Below, piece after piece: positions 27,450-35,796 of a DNA stretch of 64,000 bases. A program made the position numbers and the translations under genes. Position 1 is the first letter of the stretch, and each line of letters begins with the position of its first letter. The notes under the pieces were generated by a model. The model saw only the letters and a program-made list of their open reading frames with translations, was not told the origin of the DNA and did no database searches. This stretch comes from Bradyrhizobium sp. JYMT SZCCT0180. Its GTDB lineage: Bacteria; Pseudomonadota; Alphaproteobacteria; Rhizobiales; Xanthobacteraceae. The stretch covers positions 1-64,000 of the forward strand of contig NZ_JAFCLZ010000029.1 in the NCBI RefSeq assembly GCF_018130165.1, written 5' to 3'.

Positions 27450-28580
27450 TCACGCCGCCAGCGGCACGGTCCAGGCGTCGTAGCCATAGACCCAATCGGT
27501 ATCGGTCTTTCCGCTCAGCCAGGTATTGGTTCGCGAGGTCTGCTGGATCCGCGCGGTTCGGTCCTTGCGGGTTGCCTCAAATCTTCGAAACGCATCCGGC
27601 ACGCCATCGCGCTCGACGCCGTCGAGACAGCGTGACAGCACGGCGGCGTCCTCGATCGCCATGGCCGCGCCTTGCGCCATGTAGGGCGTCATCGGGTGGC
27701 AGGCGTCGCCGAGCAGCGTCACCTTGCCCTCGCCCCAGCGTTCCAGCGCATTGCGATCGACGATCGCCCATTTGTGCACGTCCGGGCACGCGGCCAACAC
27801 CTGCTCGACCTGGCGATCGAAGCCCACGAAAGCCTTGCGCAATTCCCTGACGTCGCCTTTGGCCGACCACGACTCGATCCGGAATTCCGGCTCCGGCTGG
27901 CTGGTGACGAGATAGATTTCGCTGCGGTCCGGCTTGACGTAGTAGATGACGATGTGCCGGTCCTCGCCCCACCATTTGGTGCAGTCGTCGATTTTTTCGC
28001 CGCCGAGCAATGCGGCCGGATAAGTGGTTCGGTAAGCGATGCGCCCGGTAAAGTGCACCGGCGAGGTCTCAAACAATATGTCCCGCACGACAGAGTGAAT
28101 GCCATCGGCGCCGATGACCGCGTCAGCGACCGCGGTTTCACCATTCGCGAAAGTGAGTCGGACGCCATCGCTGGTCTCGTCAAGCCCGACCAGCTTATGG
28201 CCGAGCTTGACGCATTCATCGGGAACGGCGCTCGCCAGCGCTGCATGCAGATCGCCGCGATGCGCCAGCAGATAGGGCGCGCCAAACTTCTGTTCGGCGC
28301 TCTCGCCAAAGATCATGTCGAACTTGACTTCGCCGGTCTTCCAATCGCGGTTATTCCAGGAGCGTGGATAGAACGACTGGCTGCGCAACTTTTCCTCGAG
28401 CCCCAGGCCGCGCAGCACCTTCATGGCATTGCAGCCGATCTGAATGCCGGCGCCGAGCCGCGCGAATTGCGAGGCCTGCTCATAGACGGTGACGTCGATG
28501 CCGACCCGGCGCAGCGCCGCGGCCGAAGGGAGGCCGCCCATGCCGGCGCCGATGATTGCAATCGAAAGACGCCGCGTCAT
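27450..28580 (-). CDS. FAD-dependent aromatic hydroxylase, NicC-like
   Basis: 376-aa class A flavoprotein monooxygenase. The FAD motif GAGMGGLPSAAAL is at the N-terminus, the DG motif is in VIGADGIHSVVR, and the second FAD motif is LLGDACHPMTPYMAQGA. The C-terminal NTWL and WVYGYD segments match what I remember of 6-hydroxynicotinate 3-monooxygenase (NicC) and salicylate hydroxylase relatives, so an NADH-dependent aromatic or heteroaromatic hydroxylation is likely. The substrate is not proven. It lies 15 bp after the moeA-PBP gene, suggesting one operon with a molybdenum-hydroxylase maturation theme. Confidence 0.86.
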   Translation of the reverse strand: MTRRLSIAIIGAGMGGLPSAAALRRVGIDVTVYEQASQFARLGAGIQIGCNAMKVLRGLGLEEKLRSQSFYPRSWNNRDWKTGEVKFDMIFGESAEQKFGAPYLLAHRGDLHAALASAVPDECVKLGHKLVGLDETSDGVRLTFANGETAVADAVIGADGIHSVVRDILFETSPVHFTGRIAYRTTYPAALLGGEKIDDCTKWWGEDRHIVIYYVKPDRSEIYLVTSQPEPEFRIESWSAKGDVRELRKAFVGFDRQVEQVLAACPDVHKWAIVDRNALERWGEGKVTLLGDACHPMTPYMAQGAAMAIEDAAVLSRCLDGVERDGVPDAFRRFEATRKDRTARIQQTSRTNTWLSGKTDTDWVYGYDAWTVPLAA

Positions 28581-28595
28581 CGCCTCCCCGCCATT

Positions 28596-30542
28596 TCAGG
28601 CCGGTCGGAACCCGGCTCTTTCCAGTGCCGCGCGGCCTTCTTCCGACGCCAGCGCGTCGAGAAAAGCCTGTACCGCCGCCCGCTGCTTGCGCGCCGTCAC
28701 CAGCGCGAAATCATAATGCTCTTCGGCAAAGGGAATGAAACCCAGGTCGGACGCATGGGCCACCGGCGCGATGGTCATGCCCCAGTCGGCACGATGCTGC
28801 GCCACGGCGGCGGCGACCGCGTTGTGCGAGCGCGGCTGATTCCAGTAACCGTCGGGCTTCGCCCCCGCCAGCAGCCGGTCGATCAGGATGCGCGTGCCGG
28901 CGCCCTGGTTGCGGTTGACCATGATGCAGGCGGGATCGGCGAGCGCCGCACGCACCGCGGCCTCGGCGCCCAGGCCCTCGAAGCGCGCATCGCCCTTGCG
29001 GAACACGATGCCCTGCATCCGCCGCCAGCCCGGCACCAGTTCAAGTCCGTCGGTGAGATATGGCGTGTTGTAGGTTTCGGTCTTGTCATCGAACAGATGG
29101 ATCGGCGCGAAATCGCATTCGCCGCGCTTGGCCGCCGCCAATCCGCCGAGGCTGCCGACCGCGATCGAACGTACCGAGAGCCCGGTGCGCGCCAGCGGCG
29201 CGGTGACAAGATCGAGCCCGGTGCAGTGGCTGCCGACGATCACGAGATCTGGCACCCGCACATGGGGCGTGAACAGCGTCACTTCGGCATCAGTGCCTGC
29301 CGGCATCTGGTCGGCCAGCGCATCGATGCGCAGAAAACCATCGGCCTGCGCGAATGAGGTGATTGCGCCCGAGCCCTTGCCGGTGGGATAGGCGATCAGA
29401 CCGTCCGCTCCCTCGACCAGCGAGACCATGACGAATTCGGTACGGCCGAGTTCGGAGGCGATCCGCACCGGAATTCTGGCGCTGACCTTGGCGTCCAAAC
29501 GTGGCGGCAGGCCCGCCATGCGCCGCAGCACCGGCACGATCATGTCGTGGAAGGTGAACATCGCCGAGGTCGGAAATCCCGGCAGAATCACCACCGGCTT
29601 GCCGTCGCAAACCGCGAGGCAGAGCGGCTTGCCCGGCTTCAGCGCGACGCCATGCGCAATAATGCCGGGCTGACCGAGCCGCGCGATGATGCGGTGGGTC
29701 ACATCTCCCGCACCTTTCGAGGTGCCACCCGAGAGCACCAGCATGTCGCTGATTTGCAGCGCACTGCGCATCGCAGATTCAAGCTGCGCCTCGTCGTCGG
29801 GAATGGCGCCCAGAAATATCGCCTCGCCGCCGTTCTCCGATATCGCCGCGGTGACGATCGCGCCGTTGGTGTCGTAGATCGCGGCCGGCCGCAGCGGCGA
29901 ACCCGGCTGCACCAGTTCGTCGCCGGTCGAGATGATGGCGACGCGCAGCGGGCGCGCGACGGCAACTTGCGCGATGCCGCAGGCCGCCAGCATCCCGATC
30001 TCGCGCGAGCCAATCATAGTGCCGGCGCGCAGCAGCACCTCGCCGCGCGCGATGTCGGAGCCGGCATAGGACACGAACTGACCGGGCGAAGCGGCGCGGC
30101 GAATTTCGATCGCGCGGGTTCCCGACGGCTGGGTGTGCTCGACCATAACGATGGCATCGGCGCCGCGTGGCACCGGACCGCCGGTCGCAATCGACGTGGC
30201 GGTTCCCGATAGCACCGGCCGCGTCGGCGCGGTGCCGCAGGCGATCACCTCGTCATTCAGCATCATCCGCACCGGCGTTGCTTCGCCTGATGAAGCGAGA
30301 TCGGCGGAACGCACCGCAAAACCATCGACGTTGGAACGATCGAACGGCGGCACGTCGATCGGCGCCACGACATCTTCGGCCAACGCGCAGCCGAGTGCGT
30401 CCGCGAGCGCCCACTGCTCGCTGGGCACCGCGCGCGGAAACAGCGCGGCTTCAAACCGCGCCAGCGCTTCCTCGCGCGACAGGATGATCAAGAACTGGTC
30501 CTGATCGACGGGTTCACGGTCTTTCGGCGAGGGCGTGGTCAT
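28596..30542 (-). CDS. MoeA fused to PBP-like domain
   Basis: 648-aa two-part protein. The first about 410 residues are a MoeA homologue (PPFDRSNVDGFAV, STGDELVQPGS, LSGGTSKGAGD, LPGFPTSAMFTFHD). The C-terminal about 220 residues resemble a periplasmic-binding-protein-like domain (GSHCTGLDLV...GSLGGLAAAKRGECDFAPIHL...NRNQGAGTRILIDRLL) of the type found attached to MoeA/ModE-like proteins. No signal peptide is present, so the PBP fold would act in the cytoplasm, possibly as a molybdate or cofactor sensor. The ATG used has an alternative four codons upstream. It lies just after a second moeA-like gene. Confidence 0.9.
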   Translation of the reverse strand: MTTPSPKDREPVDQDQFLIILSREEALARFEAALFPRAVPSEQWALADALGCALAEDVVAPIDVPPFDRSNVDGFAVRSADLASSGEATPVRMMLNDEVIACGTAPTRPVLSGTATSIATGGPVPRGADAIVMVEHTQPSGTRAIEIRRAASPGQFVSYAGSDIARGEVLLRAGTMIGSREIGMLAACGIAQVAVARPLRVAIISTGDELVQPGSPLRPAAIYDTNGAIVTAAISENGGEAIFLGAIPDDEAQLESAMRSALQISDMLVLSGGTSKGAGDVTHRIIARLGQPGIIAHGVALKPGKPLCLAVCDGKPVVILPGFPTSAMFTFHDMIVPVLRRMAGLPPRLDAKVSARIPVRIASELGRTEFVMVSLVEGADGLIAYPTGKGSGAITSFAQADGFLRIDALADQMPAGTDAEVTLFTPHVRVPDLVIVGSHCTGLDLVTAPLARTGLSVRSIAVGSLGGLAAAKRGECDFAPIHLFDDKTETYNTPYLTDGLELVPGWRRMQGIVFRKGDARFEGLGAEAAVRAALADPACIMVNRNQGAGTRILIDRLLAGAKPDGYWNQPRSHNAVAAAVAQHRADWGMTIAPVAHASDLGFIPFAEEHYDFALVTARKQRAAVQAFLDALASEEGRAALERAGFRPA

Positions 30543-30555
30543 GCCGGCATCCATA

Positions 30556-31668
30556 TCATTCCCGCAGCATATAGCCATCGACGCCGCTGCCTGCCGCAAA
30601 TCCTTCCGCGGCGCCCGGCACGGTTAACCAAGCCTCGGCGCGGGCGATCGCATCGAGCGACAGTTCCCCGACCGCCAGCGTCACCCAGGCTCCCGCTTTT
30701 CGCTCCAACAGCACGACTTCCGCAATGCCAACCCCGGAGGCGATCTTGTGCGCCAGCGGCAGATTGAGCGTCTTGCGCGGCCGCCGCCCCGACAGCCGGT
30801 CGAGTGCGGGCAACGCCAGCGTCCACCACGCCGCGAACGCCTGATCGGGCGCGCCCGGCAGCGCGACCACGGGCGTGTTGCCGATGCGGCCGACCGCCGA
30901 GGTGCGGCCGGGCTGCACGGCGATGCCATGAGCGATGACTTCGCCGCATCGGGCCAATGCCGTCACCGTCGCGTCGGTGCGGCCGACGCCGCTGCCGCCG
31001 ACAATCAGCAGCAGATCGCACGCGCCGACGTCGATCGCCGCGACAATCGATGCGGCATCGCGGCCAACAGCGGCAACGGACACCACATCGGCGCCGGCGG
31101 TGCGCGCGCTCTCCGCGATCAGATCCGACGTCACCGCGCCGCCGGGCAAATTGACGATGCGCAGGCGCGGCCGCCGCACCTTCAGCCGTTCAATTCCCGC
31201 CGCCCGCGCGATCATGAGGTCACGTGCCAGCACGCGCCGCCCGGCCTCGACCACACTGCTGCCAGCGGCAATGTCACCACCGGCCCGGCGCACACCCTGC
31301 CCCGGGATCGCTTCCGCCAGCACCTGCGGCATCGGGCCTGATAGCTCGACGGAATCGGCATCGAGCACGCAATCGCAGCCATCAGGCATGGCGTCGCCGA
31401 CTTCGACCCAGACCGGCAACGCCGTCAATGGCAATGGCGAATAGGACGACGCGCCGACGAGATCGCGGGCGCATAGTGCAAAGCCGTCGCTGGCGGCGAT
31501 GTCGTGCGGGGGCAGCGCGCCCAATGGCGGCATGTCGGCGGCAATACAACGCAGCGCCTCCGCTAGCGGCAGTTCCGACGGCGTTACCGGCTCGACCCCG
31601 TGCAAAAGGGCAGCGAGCGCCACATCGAGCGGCGTAAGCGAAGTCGGAAGGCGCTGTTGCGAAATCAT
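30556..31668 (-). CDS. Divergent MoeA-like protein
   Basis: 370-aa MoeA-family protein, shorter and more diverged than the canonical MoeA at 23907-25160. It retains DGFAL, VEVGDAMPDGCDCV, GGSGVGRTD and LPGAPDQAFAAWWT. The loop corresponding to domain II looks shortened. It is first in an operon with the MoeA-PBP fusion and the NicC-like hydroxylase. Together the pair may insert or modify Mo cofactor for a specific enzyme outside the window. Confidence 0.85.
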   Translation of the reverse strand: MISQQRLPTSLTPLDVALAALLHGVEPVTPSELPLAEALRCIAADMPPLGALPPHDIAASDGFALCARDLVGASSYSPLPLTALPVWVEVGDAMPDGCDCVLDADSVELSGPMPQVLAEAIPGQGVRRAGGDIAAGSSVVEAGRRVLARDLMIARAAGIERLKVRRPRLRIVNLPGGAVTSDLIAESARTAGADVVSVAAVGRDAASIVAAIDVGACDLLLIVGGSGVGRTDATVTALARCGEVIAHGIAVQPGRTSAVGRIGNTPVVALPGAPDQAFAAWWTLALPALDRLSGRRPRKTLNLPLAHKIASGVGIAEVVLLERKAGAWVTLAVGELSLDAIARAEAWLTVPGAAEGFAAGSGVDGYMLRE

Positions 31669-31765
31669 GGCCCGCTATGCCCTGAATCGGGTCGGAAATA
31701 AACAGAACCCGATACCGCTGGCGGCCGGGCCCCCTCCTTCCGACCAAGTTGACGCCGGCTCAAAT

Positions 31766-31815
31766 TAGTTGCAATTGGGACCAATTGGCTTTAGTTGCAG
31801 ATGGGACCAATTGGC
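31766..31815. promoter_or_regulatory. Tandem operator-like repeat upstream of ABC binding protein
   Basis: Two 24-base direct repeats (31766-31789 and 31792-31815, period 26) each contain the palindrome CCAATTGG. In the first unit the symmetry extends to CAATTGG-GA-CCAATTG. They lie 60-110 bases before the ABC binding-protein start and in the divergent space with the moeA-like gene. Confidence 0.5.
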
Positions 31816-31875
31816 GGAAAGCAACCGCCTGAAGACACACACGGCCAACGTGCCTGTTCACAGGGAGAAGAGGGG

Positions 31876-33087
31876 ATGCTCGTCAAAAACCTATCCATGC
31901 TTGGCGCGCTTGCGGCCGCGATGCTGGCGTCGCCTGCCGCGCTTGCGCAAGTTTCAGATGACATCGTCAAGATCGGCGTTCTCACCGACATGAACGGCCC
32001 GGCGGCGACGCCAACCGGTCAGGGCTCGGTCACGGCCGCGCAGATGGCGATCGACGATTTCGGCGGCAAGGTGCTGGGCAAGCCGATCAGCATCGTCGTC
32101 GGCGATCACCAGCTCAAGCCTGATATCGGCGGCGGCATCGCGCGGCGCTGGTACGACGTCGATCAGGTCGACCTGATCGTTGACGTTCCGGTATCGGCAG
32201 TGGGGCTGGCGGTGCAAGGCATCGCCAATGAGAAGAAGAAGCTGTTCATCACGCATTCGACCCTGTCTGCGGATTTCCACGGCAAATTCTGCTCGCCCTA
32301 CGCGATGCAGTGGGTGATCGACACCCGCTCGCTCGCGGCCGGCACCGCGCAGGCAGTGGTGAAGCGCGGCGGTAACAGCTGGTTCTTCATCACCGATGAT
32401 TATGCGTTTGGCCACGCGCTCGAACGCGACGCCTCCGCGGTGGTCACCGCCAATGGCGGCAAGGTGCTGGGTTCAGTGCGACCGCCGCTTGCGACCCCCG
32501 ACTTGTCGTCCTTCGTGCTGCAGGCGCAGGCTTCCAAGGCCAAGATCATCGGCATCGCCGCCGGCCCGCCCAACAACATGAACGAGATCAAGACCGCCTC
32601 GGAGTTTGGCGTCTTGAAGGGCGGCCAGCAGATGGCGGCATTGCTGGCGCTGATCACCGACATCCATTCGCTGGGATTGCCGGCGGCGCAGGGCCTCTTG
32701 CTGACGACCTCGTTCTACTGGGACATGGACGACAAGACCCGCGAATGGTCGAAACGCTATTTCGCCAAGATGAACCGGATGCCGACGATGTGGCAGGCCG
32801 GCGTCTATTCCTCGGTCATATCTTATCTCAACGCCATCAAGGAGGCGGGCACCGACGAGCCGCTGAAAGTGGCGGCGAAGATGCGCGAAAAACCGATCGA
32901 GGATTTCTTCTCCCGCAACGGCAGGCTGCGCGAGGACAATCTGATGGTGCATGACCTCTGGCTGGTCGAGGTCAAGAAGCCGGAAGAATCAAAATATCCG
33001 TGGGACTATTACAAGATCCTGGCCAAGATCCCCGGCGACGAGGCGTTCGGGCCCATTGATCCGGCATGCGCGATGGCGAAGAAATAA
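31876..33087 (+). CDS. ABC transporter substrate-binding protein (branched-chain amino-acid type)
   Basis: 403-aa exported protein with a signal peptide (MLVKNLSMLGALAAAMLASP then ALA before Gln). The mature part is a two-lobed type I periplasmic-binding fold of the LivJ/Periplasmic-binding-6 family (KIGVLTDMNGPAATPTGQGS; SVAAxMAI-like helix; IVDVPVSAVGLAVQGIANE). In Bradyrhizobium such proteins often bind aromatic or amide compounds. A GAGAAGAGGGG site precedes this ATG; an upstream ATG at 31795 lies within the operator-like repeat and is rejected. No ABC permease or ATPase genes are adjacent. Confidence 0.92.
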   Translation: MLVKNLSMLGALAAAMLASPAALAQVSDDIVKIGVLTDMNGPAATPTGQGSVTAAQMAIDDFGGKVLGKPISIVVGDHQLKPDIGGGIARRWYDVDQVDLIVDVPVSAVGLAVQGIANEKKKLFITHSTLSADFHGKFCSPYAMQWVIDTRSLAAGTAQAVVKRGGNSWFFITDDYAFGHALERDASAVVTANGGKVLGSVRPPLATPDLSSFVLQAQASKAKIIGIAAGPPNNMNEIKTASEFGVLKGGQQMAALLALITDIHSLGLPAAQGLLLTTSFYWDMDDKTREWSKRYFAKMNRMPTMWQAGVYSSVISYLNAIKEAGTDEPLKVAAKMREKPIEDFFSRNGRLREDNLMVHDLWLVEVKKPEESKYPWDYYKILAKIPGDEAFGPIDPACAMAKK

Positions 33088-33108
33088 GGCATCGCAAATA
33101 TCAAACAT

Positions 33109-33195
33109 CGTCATGGCCGGGCTTGTCCCGGCCATCCACGTCTTTGATGCGTACGAAGAAAGACGTGGATGCCCGGCACAAGGCCGGGCATGACG
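33109..33195. repeat. Dispersed palindromic repeat, copy 3 (convergent 3' ends)
   Basis: Outer arms CGTCATG/CATGACG, an inner GGCCGGGCTTGTCCCGGCC hairpin and an AGACGTGGATGCCCGGCAC hairpin are present. It lies between the ends of the ABC binding-protein gene (+) and the TAXI gene (-), the same position and orientation logic as at 1520 and 18702. Confidence 0.85.
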
Positions 33196-33214
33196 GTTTG
33201 GGACAAGCAGCGCC

Positions 33215-34195
33215 CTATTTCACCACCCCAACTTCGCGAAAGTATTTCAGCACGCCCGGATGGATCAGCTGCACATTCGGCGCAGCGGCGGCGGTGTTCA
33301 CCGCCGTTGTCTCGCAGGCCTGCGGCAGTTTCTTGCACAACGCCCCTTCCGCGCCGTGCAGCGTCTTCGCCAGCCGGTACGCGACATCATCCGGCAGGCT
33401 TTCGCGCGCGAGGACAAAACTCCATGAGCCGATCGAATCGATCGCCGCCGGCTGGTTCGGGTAGCTGTTGGCGGGCACCGTCAGCGGCTTGAGAAAGGTA
33501 TGCTTGGCGCGGACCTTGGCGATCTCGCCGGCGTCGGGCGCGATGAAGCGGGCGCCGCCGGGGCTTTCCGCCATGCTCTTGAAGCCGGGCCAGCCGATGC
33601 CCGCGCCCCACAGCGCCGCGGCACGGCCGTCCTGCACCATGGCCGGACCGTCGCCGGCGCGGTCGAGATAGATCGACTTGAAATCCTCGTCCTGCTTCAG
33701 CCCGATGCCGTCGAGCATGTAGCGCGACAGGATCGGCAGACCCGAGCCTTTGGCGCCGAACGCCACCGGCTGGCCGACGAGATCGCGAATGGTCTTGTAG
33801 GGGCTGTCGGCGCGCACCACGAACATGCCCGGGCTGGAATACATCGCGGTCAGGATCTTCAGCCTGGTCGGCGCCCGCCCGATGCCCATGAAGGCTTCGT
33901 AGGAAGGCTCCCCGGCCACCAGCGCGATATCGAGTCCGTCCGTCTCGAGCAACGGAATGTTCTCGCTGCTGCCCTTGGTGTTACGCGGCTCGATCGACAG
34001 TGTCGGATCGGCGGCGTTCAGGACTTCCGCGAACGCATTGCCATAGACCGGGAAGCCGCCGCCCGGTGTCGCGGTCCCAAGGCTTATTGTTGATTTTGTA
34101 ATGGCCATATCTCCTGCAGTCTTGCCTCCATCTTGCGCCGCCGCGCCGCCTGCCAGCAGGAGAACGCCGGCGCAGACGATATGAGCGAGTTTCAT
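33215..34195 (-). CDS. TAXI-family TRAP solute-binding protein
   Basis: 326-aa exported protein. The signal peptide is MKLAHIVCAGVLLLAGGAAA; the frame extends 54 codons upstream but the extra part has no coding character. The TAXI signature region is ISLGTATPGGGFPVYGNAFA, followed by NTKGSSENIPLL and the GIGWPGFK loop. TAXI proteins work with fused DctQM-type permeases, which are absent here, so this is an orphan receptor. It is divergent from the Bug-type gene. Confidence 0.9.
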   Translation of the reverse strand: MKLAHIVCAGVLLLAGGAAAQDGGKTAGDMAITKSTISLGTATPGGGFPVYGNAFAEVLNAADPTLSIEPRNTKGSSENIPLLETDGLDIALVAGEPSYEAFMGIGRAPTRLKILTAMYSSPGMFVVRADSPYKTIRDLVGQPVAFGAKGSGLPILSRYMLDGIGLKQDEDFKSIYLDRAGDGPAMVQDGRAAALWGAGIGWPGFKSMAESPGGARFIAPDAGEIAKVRAKHTFLKPLTVPANSYPNQPAAIDSIGSWSFVLARESLPDDVAYRLAKTLHGAEGALCKKLPQACETTAVNTAAAAPNVQLIHPGVLKYFREVGVVK

Positions 34196-34332
34196 ATTTG
34201 GCCTCAAGCATGTTTCCAGGAGCAAGTCTACTCCCGAGGAATGACCAATCAACGCCAGTGGAGGTTGTAGGCAAGCTCGGGCTTTTATGAAAGCATGGGC
34301 GCAACGGTAACAAGAAAATGACGGAAAGCATA

Positions 34333-35310
34333 ATGATCCGATTTTCGCGAAAAGCATTGCTTGGTCTGGTTTGCCTTTTGAGCTTTGCGGCCAACACCTC
34401 CCCTTCCGCCGCCGCCGACTACCCTAACCGCCCGGTGAAATGGGTGATCGGCTTTGCCGCCGGCGGCCCGGTCGATATCGTCGCGCGTATCATGAGCCAG
34501 TGGTTGTCGGACCGCTTCAACCAGCAATTCGTGGTCGAGAACCGCACCGGCTCTGGAGGCAATATCGCCGCGGCCGCGGCGATCAGTTCGCCGCCGGACG
34601 GCTACACGCTGCTGTTCGTCGCGCCCAACAACGCGATCTCGACCTCGCTCTACAAGAAACTGCCGTTCGACTTCCTGCGCGACACCGCGCCGGTCGCCAG
34701 CATCATGCAACTCACCAACATGTTCGTGGTGTCGAACGCGACGCCGGCGAAAACCGTTCAGGAGTTCATCGACTACTGCAAGGCGAACCCCGGCAAGATC
34801 TCCTATGCGTCATCGGGCAATGGCACGTCGGTGCACATGTCGGCAGAACTGTTCAAGGCGATGACCAAATGCGACATGCTGCACGTGCCATATCGCGGCT
34901 CGGCGCTGGCATTTCCGGACATCATTTCCGACAAGGTGCAGTTGATCTTCGACAACCTGCCGTCGGCGCTCGAACAGGTTCGGGGCGGCACCGTTCGCGC
35001 GCTCGGGGTCACCTCCCCGCAGCGCTGGCCGACGGTGCCGGACGTGCCCGCGATCGCCGAAACCGTGCCGGGCTTCGAGTCCGTCGGTTTTTACGGCATT
35101 TCGGTGCCGAAGGGCACGCCGCAGGAGGTCATCGATATCCTCAACAAGGCGGTCGGCGAAGCGCTGAAGGACCCCAAGCTGGTGGCGCGGCTCGCCGAGG
35201 TCGGCGGCATTCCCAAGCCGATGACACCAGCCGAATTCGGCAAGCTCGTCGCCGGCGAGACCGAGAAATGGCGCAAAGTCGTGGAATTTGCCGGCGTTTC
35301 GGTGGATTAA
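34333..35310 (+). CDS. Bug-family (TctC) tripartite tricarboxylate binding protein
   Basis: 325-aa exported protein of the Bug/TctC family. The signal peptide ends in SPSAAA before DYPNRPVKWVIGFAAGGPVD, the classical Bug N-terminal motif. Further family landmarks are VENRTGSGGNIAAAA, DGYTLL, SYASSGNGTSVHMSAELFK and VPYRGSA. The ATG with GGAAAG upstream was chosen over one five codons earlier. It binds carboxylates in the periplasm; no TctA/TctB genes are nearby, as is usual for the many orphan Bug proteins in this lineage. Confidence 0.92.
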   Translation: MIRFSRKALLGLVCLLSFAANTSPSAAADYPNRPVKWVIGFAAGGPVDIVARIMSQWLSDRFNQQFVVENRTGSGGNIAAAAAISSPPDGYTLLFVAPNNAISTSLYKKLPFDFLRDTAPVASIMQLTNMFVVSNATPAKTVQEFIDYCKANPGKISYASSGNGTSVHMSAELFKAMTKCDMLHVPYRGSALAFPDIISDKVQLIFDNLPSALEQVRGGTVRALGVTSPQRWPTVPDVPAIAETVPGFESVGFYGISVPKGTPQEVIDILNKAVGEALKDPKLVARLAEVGGIPKPMTPAEFGKLVAGETEKWRKVVEFAGVSVD

Positions 35311-35315
35311 CCCCG

Positions 35316-35407
35316 GCATTGCGGGATCGTCATCACCGCAATTGCGGGATTGTCATCACCGCAATCGCGGGATTGCAATCACCGCATTGCGGGATGGAGA
35401 TCATCAC
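35316..35407. repeat. Four-copy 23-base tandem repeat
   Basis: Units at 35316-35337, 35338-35360, 35361-35383 and 35384-35407 share the pattern GCAATTGCGGGATTGTCATCACC with small changes. They begin five bases after the Bug-gene stop and end about 50 bases before the tRNA. No hairpin terminator is formed; the purpose is unknown. Confidence 0.8.
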
Positions 35408-35459
35408 TGTAAACGATGCCCGCACCGTTGCCGGCCGCCTCAAACGGCCGCTCGCGGCG

Positions 35460-35535
35460 GGGCCTGTAGCTCAATGGTTAGAGCCGGCCGCTCATAACGG
35501 TCTGGTTGCAGGTTCGAGTCCTGCCGGGCCCACCA
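35460..35535 (+). tRNA. tRNA-Ile (CAU anticodon, Ile2 type)
   Basis: 76-nt cloverleaf with an encoded CCA end. The acceptor GGGCCTG pairs with CGGGCCC (one G-U), the D-arm is GCTC...GAGC, the anticodon loop CTCATAA gives CAU, and the T-arm GCAGG TTCGAGT CCTGC is perfect. The acceptor and loop resemble the minor isoleucine tRNA (lysidine-modified CAU) rather than elongator or initiator Met. Base 26 is C, an unusual choice. Confirming the identity needs comparison with the other CAU tRNAs of the genome. Confidence 0.88.
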
Positions 35536-35796
35536 CGCTTCGCCCTTCGGGCTACGCGTGGCGCAGCCAAGCGGAGGCCGAGGGGCGAAGCGTGGTGTCC
35601 GGCGTAGCTTGAGCGAAGCGAAAGCGAAGACGGACTGGAATACTCATCAGGCGAAGGCGGGCGCGGCCGCGAGCTGCGGCTCGGCAAGCCACAGCCCCTC
35701 GGGCTACGCGTGGCGCAGCCTCGCTCATAACGGCGCGATCGCCGGCGAGCGGGAAGCTCCCCGGCGACGCATCGCCATCAGCAGAGTGCCATCCTG
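35536..35796. repeat. tRNA-flanking repeat region
   Basis: GC-rich, gene-free stretch after the tRNA. A 22-base segment TCGGGCTACGCGTGGCGCAGCC is present twice (35547-35568 and 35699-35720). The second copy is followed by CGCTCATAACGG, which equals the anticodon arm of the upstream tRNA. No integrase or second full tRNA was found. Confidence 0.6.

Noticed and set aside
27672..29357. Long open frame opposite the flavin hydroxylase and MoeA-PBP gene
   Set aside because: It spans two well-supported genes on the other strand and contains no recognisable domain.
35316..35407. CRISPR array
   Set aside because: The units are directly adjacent with no spacers and no cas genes are present.
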